Positions 51,134-60,810 are shown, numbered from the stretch's first letter. The stretch: DNA of 64,000 nt from an uncultured Bacilli bacterium (GCA_910587065.1 CAJUMA010000001.1:1-64000), one strand, 5' to 3'. Numbers and translations: made by a program. The notes: generated by a model from the letters alone, not told the origin.

Positions 51134-52372
51134 ATGAAAATAGTTGAACTAAGTAACACTACATTCGATGAATATGCTAGAATGCACCCACTTAGTAGTT
51201 ATTGTCAAGCAAGCAAATATGCTTTAGTAATGACTGATTATGGTTATTCATATGATTATATTGGAATGGTAGATGATGAAAACAAAATTCATGCCGCCAC
51301 TCTTGTACTAACAAAAAGAATTAAAGGCAATATTAAATATGGTTACTCTCCAAAGGGTTTTTTAATAAACTTTTATGACAATGATATTCTTAAAACATTT
51401 TTAAAACTTCTTACTGATTATTATAAAAAACAAGATTTCATCTTTATAAAGTTTAATCCTGAAATAATAATTGGTGAAACAACTCTAAAGAATAATTTAG
51501 TAATGAATTATAATGGTAATGTTCGCATAATCGATGATTTAAAGGCATACAATGTCAAAAGGAGATTGGAATTAAAAGAATTTAACTTGATGATGCCAAA
51601 ATTTAATGCCTACATTGATTTAAAAAACTTTAGTATCATGCAAATAGATAGGAATTTTCGTAAAAAAATCAAAAGAGGAATTGAAAGAGGAATGTATCTT
51701 ACTGTCGGAAATGCTAAAGAAGTTGATGTTTTATACAACTTTACTAAAAATAAATCGAAAAGGCCAATTGCCTATTTTCGCAATATGTTTAATGTTTTCT
51801 CAAGAGATAACTCAATTGATTTAGTATTTGTAAAAATTGATTTTCAAAAATATCTTAATAATATTAGAAAACTTTATGATGATGAACAAATTATTAATGA
51901 CAACTGGACACGTTTACTTCAACAAAATCCAGGCGAAAGAAGATACGTTAACAAAAAGATGAACTCAGACCGTAAGGCAGAAAGTTTAAAAGCTAAAATA
52001 ATATACGCAACTAACGAGCTAAAAAAACATGCCGAAGTTACTGTTGCTGCAGCACTTGTTGTAAAACACAGAAATCGTGTATCTATTATCGCTAGCGGTT
52101 ACGATCAAAATTATAAAAAAGAAAATCCTAATCATATGTTACACTATCTAATAATAGAAAGATATAAACAATTCTTCTCTTTCTGTGATATAGGTGGAGT
52201 TACAGGAACATTTGATGAAACCTCTAAATATCAAGGATTAAATAATTTTAAAACTAAATTTAATGGAAAAATATATGAATATATTGGGGAATTCGATTTA
52301 ATCTGTAGCGAAAGAGTTTTTAAGAAACTAATCAAAACAAGTTTTGTCGAAGATGAATTTAATAAAGAATAA
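51134..52372 (+). CDS. FemAB-family peptidoglycan aminoacyltransferase-like protein
   Basis: 412 residues with two GNAT-like halves typical of FemX/MurM: an early SSYCQASKYALVMTDYGY (substrate tunnel), the middle NFRKKIKRGIERGMYLTVG segment, a helical insertion about 235-310 with a charged coiled coil, and the late ASGYDQNYKKENPNHMLHYLIIERYK ... FCDIGGVTGTFD strand-helix pattern. Family members add amino acids from tRNA to the lipid II peptide; which residue is added here is unknown. ATG 51134 has AGGAGGGGAAAC upstream; an ATG 18 nt earlier precedes that site. Single gene with strong terminator. Confidence 0.8.
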   Translation: MKIVELSNTTFDEYARMHPLSSYCQASKYALVMTDYGYSYDYIGMVDDENKIHAATLVLTKRIKGNIKYGYSPKGFLINFYDNDILKTFLKLLTDYYKKQDFIFIKFNPEIIIGETTLKNNLVMNYNGNVRIIDDLKAYNVKRRLELKEFNLMMPKFNAYIDLKNFSIMQIDRNFRKKIKRGIERGMYLTVGNAKEVDVLYNFTKNKSKRPIAYFRNMFNVFSRDNSIDLVFVKIDFQKYLNNIRKLYDDEQIINDNWTRLLQQNPGERRYVNKKMNSDRKAESLKAKIIYATNELKKHAEVTVAAALVVKHRNRVSIIASGYDQNYKKENPNHMLHYLIIERYKQFFSFCDIGGVTGTFDETSKYQGLNNFKTKFNGKIYEYIGEFDLICSERVFKKLIKTSFVEDEFNKE

Positions 52373-52399
52373 AAGGAGTTATTTTTTAACTCCTTTTTT
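52372..52399 (+). terminator. Terminator of the FemAB-like gene
   Basis: A 10-bp perfect stem (52372-52381 with 52387-52396, loop TTTTT) and a T-run. Confidence 0.9.
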
Positions 52400-52411
52400 A
52401 TATACTTTAAT

Positions 52412-52741
52412 ATGAAATACGATTCGTTCCTTTATAATCCTAAAACATATACTTTAGCCGCTTTAATAATTGGATATATATTAATTGAAGAACTAACAGT
52501 TGATGACCAAAATGCTGTTGGAAACTGGTTAATGACTATTGGGCAAGTACTTGATGGAAATGCAGCTATAGCTCAAGCAATTCAAAACAAAATTGATGCA
52601 TCACAAAATAATAACAATAATGGCAATAACGTTAATAACGAGTCTATAATAAATTGCATAAAAGAAGATAAAAAAACCATTAATGAACTTAGAGAAATGA
52701 TTAAAAAAATTGAGAAAAGACTAGATGAGCTCTCGCGATAA
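52412..52741 (+). CDS. Small membrane-anchored coiled-coil protein
   Basis: 109 residues: a moderately hydrophobic segment (YTLAALIIGYILIEEL, about 13-28), a conserved-looking DDQNAVGNWLMTIGQVLDGNAA region, an Asn-rich linker (NNNNNGNNVNN, about 65-76) and a C-terminal coiled coil (TINELREMIKKIEKRLDEL). No ribosome site precedes the ATG; instead a TATACT -10-like box ends 7 nt before it, so the transcript may be leaderless. Function unknown. It overlaps the end of a convergent broken gene. Confidence 0.65.
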   Translation: MKYDSFLYNPKTYTLAALIIGYILIEELTVDDQNAVGNWLMTIGQVLDGNAAIAQAIQNKIDASQNNNNNGNNVNNESIINCIKEDKKTINELREMIKKIEKRLDELSR

Positions 52742-52977
52742 TCTAAGTTTCTTGACCTCTTCTATCTCTAATACATCAGATTCTTCAAGCAAAAAAACCT
52801 CATCTTTTTGAGCAAAGAAAATATATTCCTGATTCTCTGTCTTAATAATTACATACGTTCCATCATTATAAATCTTTCAAATAAAAGAGCCTTATTAACC
52901 AAAGTGCAAGTTAAATGAGCTCCCTTATTAAAAAATATATCTTTATTAAACGTTGAATGAAAATCTACTTTCCTCAT
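52721..52977 (-). pseudogene. Frameshifted small gene (about 85 residues)
   Basis: ATG 52975-52977 with AAGAGGTATTAT upstream starts MRKVDFHSTFNKDIFFNKGA ... LLFERF. In the GATTTATAATG region the frame shifts to YNDGTYVIIKTENQEYIFFA and QKDEVFLLEESDVLEIEEVK, ending at TAG 52721-52723. Both halves are coding-like and together resemble a small beta-rich domain. One base change in length would restore it. The end overlaps the convergent gene by 21 nt. Confidence 0.65.
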
Positions 52978-53016
52978 ATAATACCTCTTATAGCAACTAT
53001 AACATAAATTCATTCA

Positions 53017-53616
53017 TCATAAAATTATTTTGTTCTTTTTTTCTAAATATCCAACACGACTTAAATAATTCTTTATTTCTTCTTGATATTCTACATTACG
53101 AGAAGTATAAGCTACATACCAAACAATTGGCAATATCGCTTCTAAATCACGTAAAAAGTTAGGATCTCCTGATATATCATCAACATTTTTCTTATGACAA
53201 TATTTTATAAATTCAGTACCTGCTAATTCTTCACTTGTGATAGTAAAAACATCTTTAACTCCATATAAAGAGTAATATACATCTTTATCATACTCATATA
53301 AACTAGTAGGATCATAACAAGTTTCTCCTTTTTCTACCCAATAATGAATTCCAATATCGCTTAGTTTACCACATACAACATTAGAATCTTTAATAGCAGC
53401 ACTAATAATATATGCACGGTCCATACAATTACCTGGAGGAGTTAAAGGTCTTTCAAATTTTATATAAATAATCGCCGGTAAAGTAACATAGATCATCTGC
53501 CTAAGGCTATCATAAATATCTTCACTGAAAGCCTTAATCTTCCCCCGAGATATAGCTTTATTATATATAATTCGTGAACGAAGTTTTTTTAAATGCATCA
53601 AATTAGAGTTAGACAT
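53017..53616 (-). CDS. Transglutaminase-like cysteine protein
   Basis: 199 residues. A Cys-His-Asp order typical of transglutaminase-like folds is visible: PPGNCMDRAYIIS (Cys64), GIHYWVE (His91) and TCYDPTSLYEYD (Asp102). Surrounding regions are mostly helical. It could be a protease, amidase or transglutaminase; the reaction cannot be told from sequence. It has no signal peptide, so it is probably cytoplasmic. It lies 7 nt after a nonsense-broken gene on the same strand, so they were probably an operon. Confidence 0.6.
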   Translation of the reverse strand: MSNSNLMHLKKLRSRIIYNKAISRGKIKAFSEDIYDSLRQMIYVTLPAIIYIKFERPLTPPGNCMDRAYIISAAIKDSNVVCGKLSDIGIHYWVEKGETCYDPTSLYEYDKDVYYSLYGVKDVFTITSEELAGTEFIKYCHKKNVDDISGDPNFLRDLEAILPIVWYVAYTSRNVEYQEEIKNYLSRVGYLEKKNKIIL

Positions 53617-53623
53617 AACATAC

Positions 53624-54091
53624 CTACCTTCTTCTATATTTATTATCTTCTAAAACCTTATCTATCTTGTCCGAATTATAAAATATTGCCGTTATTACTT
53701 TATTAAACTCTTCAATCGATACAAGTTCTTTAACTATCTTATCTTGATTATCTAGCATACTTTTAAAAATTCTTGCTAATCTAACATTCTTCGGTAATAA
53801 ATCACTAAGAATGGCCTCAAGATATTCAAAATCACTGACTAAATAAGAGTAATGTGCTTTATCTTCTCTTATAAGTGGACATATTTTCAAAAGCTCACTA
53901 ACACAAGGGTTAAAATTTTTAGATGTTGAACCAAGTTAAGCTTTCAAAGCGAGATCACTATTAAATACTTTGAAGTTTTCCTCTAAATAAACAGTCACAT
54001 TATCAATCAATTCTTTTGCATAAGATTCATCAACTATACTATCAAATTCTCTATGGCAACGATATACAATAGTAAGTATATATTCTACCAT
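53624..54091 (-). pseudogene. Gene of 155 codons broken by one in-frame TAA
   Basis: From ATG 54089-54091 the frame reads MVEYILTIVYRCHREFDSIV ... VFNSDLALKA, meets TAA at 53936-53938, and continues in the same frame as LGSTSKNFNPCVSELLKICP to ...KVLEDNKYRRR and a stop at 53624. One substitution would restore a 155-residue soluble helical protein. Coding-like composition on both sides of the stop argues for a recent nonsense mutation. A shorter downstream start (TTG 53890) lacks a ribosome site. Family not recognised. Confidence 0.65.
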
Positions 54092-54113
54092 AAATAGAAA
54101 AAATAGCAAATAA

Positions 54114-54146
54114 ACAAAAAAACTTACTTCCTAAGAAATAAGTTTT
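54114..54146 (-). terminator. Terminator of typA
   Basis: A 12-bp stem with one G-U (54119-54130 with 54135-54146, loop CTAA) and TTTTTTTG on the minus strand. Confidence 0.85.
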
Positions 54147-54153
54147 ATATCAA

Positions 54154-55962
54154 TTATTTTCTATTAATTCTAAATCTTTCATTAGGATCAAGAATTGCTT
54201 TTCTAAGTCTAATATCATCAGGGGTAATTTCTACATATTCATCATCTTCAATAAACTCTAAAGCTTCTTCTAAAGAGAATGTTCTAGGTTTAATTAATGC
54301 TATAGTGTCATCAGATCCACTTGCACGCGTATTAGTAAGTTGTTTTCCCTTACAAGGATTAACATTTAGATCATTATCACGATTGTGAATACCAACAATC
54401 ATACCAACATAAACATCAGTGGCTGGTCCAACAATCAATTGACCTCTATCTTGTAAATTAAATAGTGAAAATCCTAGAGTCTTACCTGATTCCATAGACA
54501 CTAAAACACCATTTTTACGTGTTGTTAATTCTCCAGCATAAGGTTTATATTCATCAAATGATCGAACCATAATACCTTCGCCTTTAGTATTTGTAATAAA
54601 TGAGGAACGATAACCAATTAATCCTCTAGTTGGAGCACTAAATTCAAGATGAGTATAATTATCTTCTCCATTACTCATACTCATTAGTAAACCTTTTCTT
54701 TCTTGTAAATCAGAAATGATAGTTGAAGCATAATCACTTGGAGTATTGATAATTACAGTTTCAAATGGTTCACATTTCTTACCATCAATTTCTTGCATTA
54801 AAACAGTCGGTTTAGAAACACATAATTCATAACCTTCACGTCTCATATTTTCAAGTAAAATTGATAAATGAAGTTCACCTCTACCCGATACTTTAAAACC
54901 GTCACTTCCAGGCATTTCTTCAACTTCAAGCCCAACATTAGTTTCAAGTTCTTTCTCAAGTCTTTCTTTAATATGACGAGTAGTTAAGAATTTACCACTT
55001 TTACCAGCAAATGGTCCATTATTTACAAGGAAGTTCATAGATAAAGTTGGATGCTCTATTTCAATTGGAGGAAGTGGATTAGGTTTTCCATGTGTACAAA
55101 TCGTGTCACCTATTGAAATATGATTACAACCAGCAACAGTAACAATATCGCCATAGAATGCTTCACTCTTTTCAATCTTGTTTAAGCCCTCATTAACAAA
55201 TAATTTACTTATTTTAAAAGTTGTTTCTTCACCATTATTCTTAATTAAAGTAACCATTTCATTATTTTTAATTTTACCTGAAGTAACTCTACCAATACCT
55301 AAACGACCAATATACTCATCATAAGCAAGATTAGATATTTGTAATTGTAAATCATCTGATTCATTTCCTTCATAAGGTTTAACTTGGGCAAGTATAGTTT
55401 CAAGAAGTGGTGTAATATTTTTGTCACCTAAGTCATTTGGATCAAGTGTCGCAATTCCTTGTTTAGCAATACCATAAACAATTGGGAAATCCAATTGTTC
55501 ATCTGTTGCATTAAGTTCAACAAAGCAATCAAATGTCATATTAACAACATCTTCAATACGTGCATCTTTCTTATCTAATTTATTAATAAATAAAATTGGT
55601 CTTAAATTTTGTTCTAAAGCTTTTTTTAGTACAAATCTAGTTTGAGGCATTACCCCCTCAACAGAATCAACAAGCAAAACAACTGTATCAACAGTCTTTA
55701 TTACACGTTCAACTTCCGACGAAAAATCAGCATGTCCTGGAGTATCAACTATATTAATTTTATAGTCTTTATAACGTATGGCACAATTCTTTGAATAAAT
55801 TGTTATACCTCTTTCTCTTTCAATATCATTAGAGTCCATTACTTGTTCTACTAACTCTTCATGGTCTCCAAAAACTCCATTTTGTTGAAGTAGTGCATCT
55901 ACTAATGTACTTTTACCAGCATCAACGTGTGCAACTACTGCTATGTTTATAATTTTATCCAT
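54154..55962 (-). CDS. typA: Ribosome-associated GTPase TypA/BipA
   Basis: 602 residues: G1 AHVDAGKST (11-19), G2 RERGITI, G3 DTPGHADF, G4 NKLDKKD, then EF-G-like domains III and V and the BipA-specific C-terminal domain (VDVYVGM-like VGPATDVYVGMIVG, NTRASGSDDT). It binds the 70S ribosome and helps 50S assembly at low temperature. ATG 55960-55962 has AAAGGGAAGTG upstream; an earlier in-frame start at 56004 has none. Confidence 0.97.
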   Translation of the reverse strand: MDKIINIAVVAHVDAGKSTLVDALLQQNGVFGDHEELVEQVMDSNDIERERGITIYSKNCAIRYKDYKINIVDTPGHADFSSEVERVIKTVDTVVLLVDSVEGVMPQTRFVLKKALEQNLRPILFINKLDKKDARIEDVVNMTFDCFVELNATDEQLDFPIVYGIAKQGIATLDPNDLGDKNITPLLETILAQVKPYEGNESDDLQLQISNLAYDEYIGRLGIGRVTSGKIKNNEMVTLIKNNGEETTFKISKLFVNEGLNKIEKSEAFYGDIVTVAGCNHISIGDTICTHGKPNPLPPIEIEHPTLSMNFLVNNGPFAGKSGKFLTTRHIKERLEKELETNVGLEVEEMPGSDGFKVSGRGELHLSILLENMRREGYELCVSKPTVLMQEIDGKKCEPFETVIINTPSDYASTIISDLQERKGLLMSMSNGEDNYTHLEFSAPTRGLIGYRSSFITNTKGEGIMVRSFDEYKPYAGELTTRKNGVLVSMESGKTLGFSLFNLQDRGQLIVGPATDVYVGMIVGIHNRDNDLNVNPCKGKQLTNTRASGSDDTIALIKPRTFSLEEALEFIEDDEYVEITPDDIRLRKAILDPNERFRINRK

Positions 55963-56023
55963 AATTTCACTTCCCTTTTCAACAACTACTAAATAATACA
56001 CCAATTTGCCTTATTTTGCAAGA

Positions 56024-56045
56024 AAAAAGGAGCTATCAAAGCTCT
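56024..56045 (-). terminator. Terminator of the secreted-protein gene
   Basis: GAGCT/AGCTC stem (56031-56035 with 56041-56045) followed by CTTTTTTC on the minus strand. Confidence 0.7.
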
Positions 56046-56064
56046 TTTAAATAAAAATCAGTAA

Positions 56065-57186
56065 TTAATTGGCAGTTTTTTCTAAAGTCTTCCCTTTAGT
56101 TTCTAATTGCTTACTAATCTCTTTTATCCTATTATCACTAATATAATATCCAACGTTTAAATTCTTATCACGAGCAAAAGCAGCCAGATCAATTAAAGGG
56201 CTTATTGATTTTCCCGGAATCATCAAATCACACAAACTAGTATCAGTCTTAGGATCATGATAATAAAGCTCCTCTTTTTCATCTATCGTAACAATTGCCG
56301 AAGGATTACAAACATCAGCATAAATATTCTTCCCTTCAATAAATAGATATGGGCACTCATACTTAAGGAAATAGTAATCTTGGATTGTATTTTCTTTGTA
56401 AGTCATTGGTGAATTTGCATCCACTACTCTTACATCACTTACCTTAGAAACATCAGTTGAACAACCATAAAAACTTAATCTTTTTGATACATCAAAGGTT
56501 AATCCTTCAAATAATTCAAAATAAGTATAACTATTCTTACTCTTTAAACCATTGTATGTTAAGAAATCTTTTAAAGGAATCATATTTTTCTTTTTACTAC
56601 TTAAATCTTTATAAACATATCCTGTGCTAAAGGATAAAACCCTGCCATCTTTATCCGTTATAATGTAAGTTGGTTCGGACCCATGTACTTCAAAAAGAGA
56701 ATATCCGCCAAAATCACTTAATTTTGTTAGTAAACATAATTGCCTTGGCAAATCGAAATATCTCCTATTTAAATTATTAACAATATAAATATCCTCTATA
56801 TTATATTCTTCATATAAATACGGAGAATATTCACTTTTCTGATAAGCATAATCATATTTTATTTTTTTTTGTTCATTAGCAAATGAAGATATCCCTTGAC
56901 TAATAAAGTATTCACATGTATTTTTATCTCTATCAGAAAGTGCAATATCAATAGAACTTAACGCATTCTTATTTAATGTCTTATTTGCTATTTCCTTTAA
57001 TATATTATTCGTTACATCAGAAAAATTAGGATTATAAAACTCCGTTTCATTTATCATAGTATCATCTTGAAAATCAGTAGCATAAACAGAATATGTACCT
57101 ATATTCGATGATGCAAATAAGAATGATGCTAAAATAAGTGCTAAACTTTTTTTAGTTTTTTTCTTTGAATTATTAATTTTTAACAT
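56065..57186 (-). CDS. Secreted protein of unknown function
   Basis: 373 residues with a clear signal peptide: basic start (MLKINNSKKKTKK), hydrophobic core SLALILASFLFASS and a likely cleavage after VYA (about residue 36). The mature part is Tyr- and Asp-rich, with a possible PepSY/KTSC-like strand TYIITDKDGRVLSFSTGYVY and four or five cysteines. No catalytic motif recognised. ATG 57184-57186 has GGAGGAAAATAAT upstream. It is divergent from the YfhO-like gene with a 106-bp gap. Confidence 0.75.
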   Translation of the reverse strand: MLKINNSKKKTKKSLALILASFLFASSNIGTYSVYATDFQDDTMINETEFYNPNFSDVTNNILKEIANKTLNKNALSSIDIALSDRDKNTCEYFISQGISSFANEQKKIKYDYAYQKSEYSPYLYEEYNIEDIYIVNNLNRRYFDLPRQLCLLTKLSDFGGYSLFEVHGSEPTYIITDKDGRVLSFSTGYVYKDLSSKKKNMIPLKDFLTYNGLKSKNSYTYFELFEGLTFDVSKRLSFYGCSTDVSKVSDVRVVDANSPMTYKENTIQDYYFLKYECPYLFIEGKNIYADVCNPSAIVTIDEKEELYYHDPKTDTSLCDLMIPGKSISPLIDLAAFARDKNLNVGYYISDNRIKEISKQLETKGKTLEKTAN

Positions 57187-57292
57187 ATTATTTTCCTCCA
57201 ATTCGTATATTTTAGCATAAAAACTAAAAAAAGAAAGAAAAATTAGAAGATTTTCAACTCTTTTTTATGTATAATATAGACAAGGTGTTGTT

Positions 57293-59881
57293 ATGAAGAA
57301 AAAATTAATTAATAAAATAAAAAGTAATAAACTTTATGTATGTTCATTTTTTATTGCATTAGTAGTAATAAGTATATTATACAAATTAAATAATGTTACT
57401 CCTTTTGGTAACAGATCACTTCTGTGTGTTGATTTTTATCACCAATATGGCCCAATGTTAGGTGAATTATTTGATAGAATTCATCATAATGATAATTTTA
57501 TATATTCTTTCAACATGGCAATGGGACTACCCTTCTTTAGAAACTTTTTAAATTATCTTTCAAGTCCCTTTAATATTATAATGTTACTATTCACTAAAAA
57601 AGGGCTTTTAACATCCTATTCTTTTATCATAGGTTTAAAAGCCGTAGTGTCTTGTTGTACCATGGTTTATTATTTAAGCAAAAAATTTAAAACAAAAGAG
57701 CTTTTCTTAATTCCCCTTGGTATTATATATGCCTTTCAAGCATATTTTTCAGCTTATTACTGGAATATTATGTGGCTTGACGGAATGGTCTTCTTGCCAC
57801 TTATAACTTTAGGTATTGAAAATATTGTTAACAAACAAAAGTGGCGAAGTTACACAGTCTTTCTAGCAATTATGCTTATAGCGAATTACTTTATTGGCTA
57901 CATGATTTGTATATTTGCTGTTGTATATTTCCTAATATATAATACTTATAAAATAAAATTAAAAAAAGATACAATAAAAAAAGAAATAAAAAAATGGTTA
58001 AAAAATACTTTTATCTTTGGCGCATCTTCTCTTTTAGGAGGAATGCTTACATTCTTTTTACTTATTCCAATGTTTACATCAATGTCTTCAATTTCGGCAA
58101 CTGGAGGATCAATTCCAACATCTCAATATTATGATTTTCAAATAATTGATTTTCTTAAAGGGCATTTAACTGGAGTTCATACAACAGTTTTTGCAAGTGA
58201 TGATATAACGAACCCTAATGTGTCATGTGGAATTTTAAGTGTTGCACTTCTACTTGCCTACTTAATTAACCTTGAAATACCTATTAAGAATAAACTTGCT
58301 TATATTTTGCTACTTGGATTCTTTATTGCCGCATTCTTTGTTCCGCAGCTTGACTATATACTGCATGCTTTCCATGTACCAAATGACTTACCTTATAGAT
58401 ATTCATTTTTATATAGCTTTGTCCTTGTTTTAATTGCTGCTTATAGTCTTATAAATATTAAGAAAATTGATTTTCCAATACTCTCGCTTGCCTATGTATT
58501 CTTGATGATCCTTTTACTTTCAATATCTCAAGATGACTGGGCTGACATATCCACAAATATGATTTACATAAATATGATATTATTAACACTTTATTTCATC
58601 TTTTATTCTGGAATATACTTCTTAAAAAATATGAAAACAATCTTTTATCTAGCATTAACAGCTGTTGCTTGTATTGATGTTATTGTATCCATTAACTATA
58701 ACTGGGATATAACACAAGACATGAAATTATTTTACTCAAATTATGATAGCAAAATGGAACTACTAGATTTTGTAAAAAAACAAGATGACGAATTGTTCTA
58801 TCGAATTGAATCAACAAACACGATGACACTAAATGATTCAAGTTGGTATAATTATTATGGTATGACATCATTTTCTTCTATGGCATATGAATCAATGGCA
58901 ATACTTCAACATAATTTAGGAATGCCAGGAAATGAAATAAATAGTTATTCTTATGTCCAAACTACACCAATTTATGATCTAATGTTTGATATAAAATACT
59001 TTATTGGTGATTCAAATGATTTAAACAGATACATTGGCGTAAATACAATTAAAGAAACTGCTAATGAATTTACATATAATGTTGGACTTGGTTTTGGCGT
59101 TTCTAAAGACATTGAAAATTGGAATTATTCTCACTCTAACCCCTTTGTTGTTCAAAATGATTTTATGGAACGTGCTACTGGAGTTTCTAATATTTTAAAA
59201 GAAGCAGAATTAAATAATGTTCAAGATATTTATAAAGACGATAAAACAACAATTCTTAAATATAAATATAAAAATCCTGGCGACAATTTATATTTATACA
59301 CAAGAGATTATTCAATCAAATATATGATCATTGGCGATTGCTTATATTATAAAGATGATGAAGATATAGATTTTTCTAATTATCCCAGTGAAGTAAATTA
59401 TTCATATATGGACTCATATTCTGAACAAAAAATAATTAATATTAATTCTACAGAGGAAGAAATAACTTTATATATCGTATACGACAATTATTATGCAAAG
59501 AACTTCTATCTTTACTATATAGACAATGAAGAATTTACTAAGGCAACAAATATTTTAAAAAGCAATAAACTAGATATTATATCTTTTAAAGAACACACAA
59601 TTGAAGGTAATATATATCTTAATGATAATGAAGATCTATACACATCTATTCCTTATGATGAAGGCTGGCAAGTATTTGTTGATGGGAAAAAAGCAGAAAC
59701 TTATGCTTTAGGAGATGCACTGCTTACTGTTAAATGTTCTAAAGGAAATCATAAAATAAAGTTTGTTTATAAAATCCCTCACTTTAAATTAGGTATAATT
59801 TTATCTTCTATAGCTTTAATAATCCTTCTAGTTTCAACTATTTTAAAACATTTAAAAAAAGAACAAAATACTGGAGATTAA
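57293..59881 (+). CDS. YfhO-family GT-C membrane protein
   Basis: 862 residues: about 13 membrane helices, an early extracytoplasmic loop with the family signature VDFYHQYGPM (Asp near 47), AMGLPFFRNFLNYLSSPFN and WNIMWLDGMVFLPL, and a large C-terminal extracellular domain ending in DEGWQVFVDGKKAETY and a last helix. YfhO-type proteins glycosylate lipoteichoic acid or other surface polymers with undecaprenyl-phosphate sugars (family knowledge). AAGGTGTTGTT precedes the ATG. It ends inside the shared palindromic terminator. Confidence 0.88.
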   Translation: MKKKLINKIKSNKLYVCSFFIALVVISILYKLNNVTPFGNRSLLCVDFYHQYGPMLGELFDRIHHNDNFIYSFNMAMGLPFFRNFLNYLSSPFNIIMLLFTKKGLLTSYSFIIGLKAVVSCCTMVYYLSKKFKTKELFLIPLGIIYAFQAYFSAYYWNIMWLDGMVFLPLITLGIENIVNKQKWRSYTVFLAIMLIANYFIGYMICIFAVVYFLIYNTYKIKLKKDTIKKEIKKWLKNTFIFGASSLLGGMLTFFLLIPMFTSMSSISATGGSIPTSQYYDFQIIDFLKGHLTGVHTTVFASDDITNPNVSCGILSVALLLAYLINLEIPIKNKLAYILLLGFFIAAFFVPQLDYILHAFHVPNDLPYRYSFLYSFVLVLIAAYSLINIKKIDFPILSLAYVFLMILLLSISQDDWADISTNMIYINMILLTLYFIFYSGIYFLKNMKTIFYLALTAVACIDVIVSINYNWDITQDMKLFYSNYDSKMELLDFVKKQDDELFYRIESTNTMTLNDSSWYNYYGMTSFSSMAYESMAILQHNLGMPGNEINSYSYVQTTPIYDLMFDIKYFIGDSNDLNRYIGVNTIKETANEFTYNVGLGFGVSKDIENWNYSHSNPFVVQNDFMERATGVSNILKEAELNNVQDIYKDDKTTILKYKYKNPGDNLYLYTRDYSIKYMIIGDCLYYKDDEDIDFSNYPSEVNYSYMDSYSEQKIININSTEEEITLYIVYDNYYAKNFYLYYIDNEEFTKATNILKSNKLDIISFKEHTIEGNIYLNDNEDLYTSIPYDEGWQVFVDGKKAETYALGDALLTVKCSKGNHKIKFVYKIPHFKLGIILSSIALIILLVSTILKHLKKEQNTGD

Positions 59882-59893
59882 TCTCCAGTATTT
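59866..59893. terminator. Perfect 28-bp palindromic bidirectional terminator
   Basis: A 28-bp perfect palindrome (59866-59893) centred on the overlapping stop codons TTAA of the convergent YfhO-like and dagK genes, with A-run/T-run flanks. As it codes on both strands, both proteins end in Asn-Thr-Gly-Asp. Confidence 0.9.
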
Positions 59894-60810
59894 TTATGTA
59901 CAAACAATTTATTTATATTTATTTTAGGAAGTAATATTTTAATATTTTTTTCATTACTAATATCAAAATTCTTTGTTCTAATTTCCAATTTTTCACCATC
60001 TACACACCAAGCATTTTTAGGCAACTTTGCAAAACTAATTTTTAAGTGATTTGTTCTAAAAGATTCAAAACCATCAACATGCTCGGCATCAGTCGCGATT
60101 AACATCGCCATCGCTCTTAAAATATCTATCTTCCTCGTATATGTACAAAATAAAACTTCAAATGTATCATCATCTAATTTAACATCCTTATAAAAGTTAT
60201 TAAGTCCTGCTATACGCGTTGCAGAAGACACTAACATAAAAGAATATATTCCTTTTATTTTATCGCCATTTATCTCATATTCAACATTATAATTCTTTGT
60301 GCGAGAAAAAAAATCTTTAAGGCCACTTGCTAAATAAGCTAAATGCCCATACTTCTTTTTTAGATCTCTTGGAGTTTCATATGGGATGTTCATAAATTTA
60401 CCAAATCCCGCCACATAAACAAAAGGTCTACCGTTAATTAAAGGAATATCCATACCTCTAATTTCCCCATTTAAACATAAATGAATATTCTTTTCAATAT
60501 CTTTTCCATAGCCGAACATTACACCGACATCATTTGTTGTACCAACTGGTATATGGGCTAAAACTAGTCTTTTTTTTCGGCTTAAATTTCCATGAACTAT
60601 TTCATTAAAAGTACCATCCCCACCCATGGAAATAACCAAATCAACATAGCCAATATGACTAACAATTTCTTTTGCGTGTCCTTTATATTCTGTACCAATA
60701 AACGTGGCAGAATAACCGTGACTCTCAACAATACTTTTATATTTTTTTATGTTTCGTTTTTTTATTGTATGTCCACTATTGGGATTATATATTACAACAC
60801 ACGTTTTCAT
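59878..60810 (-). CDS. dagK: Diacylglycerol/lipid kinase (DagK/YegS family)
   Basis: 310 residues: IYNPNSGH nucleotide-entry motif (7-14), GGDGTFNE (63-70) ATP-binding loop, PVGTTNDVG (about 90-98) and a C-terminal beta domain with VDGEKLEIRTK. DagK-type enzymes phosphorylate diacylglycerol released in lipoteichoic acid synthesis back to phosphatidic acid. That fits the YfhO neighbour, with which it converges and shares a terminator. GGAAAGGAGTCAAGTACT precedes the ATG. Confidence 0.9.
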   Translation of the reverse strand: MKTCVVIYNPNSGHTIKKRNIKKYKSIVESHGYSATFIGTEYKGHAKEIVSHIGYVDLVISMGGDGTFNEIVHGNLSRKKRLVLAHIPVGTTNDVGVMFGYGKDIEKNIHLCLNGEIRGMDIPLINGRPFVYVAGFGKFMNIPYETPRDLKKKYGHLAYLASGLKDFFSRTKNYNVEYEINGDKIKGIYSFMLVSSATRIAGLNNFYKDVKLDDDTFEVLFCTYTRKIDILRAMAMLIATDAEHVDGFESFRTNHLKISFAKLPKNAWCVDGEKLEIRTKNFDISNEKNIKILLPKININKLFVHKNTGD

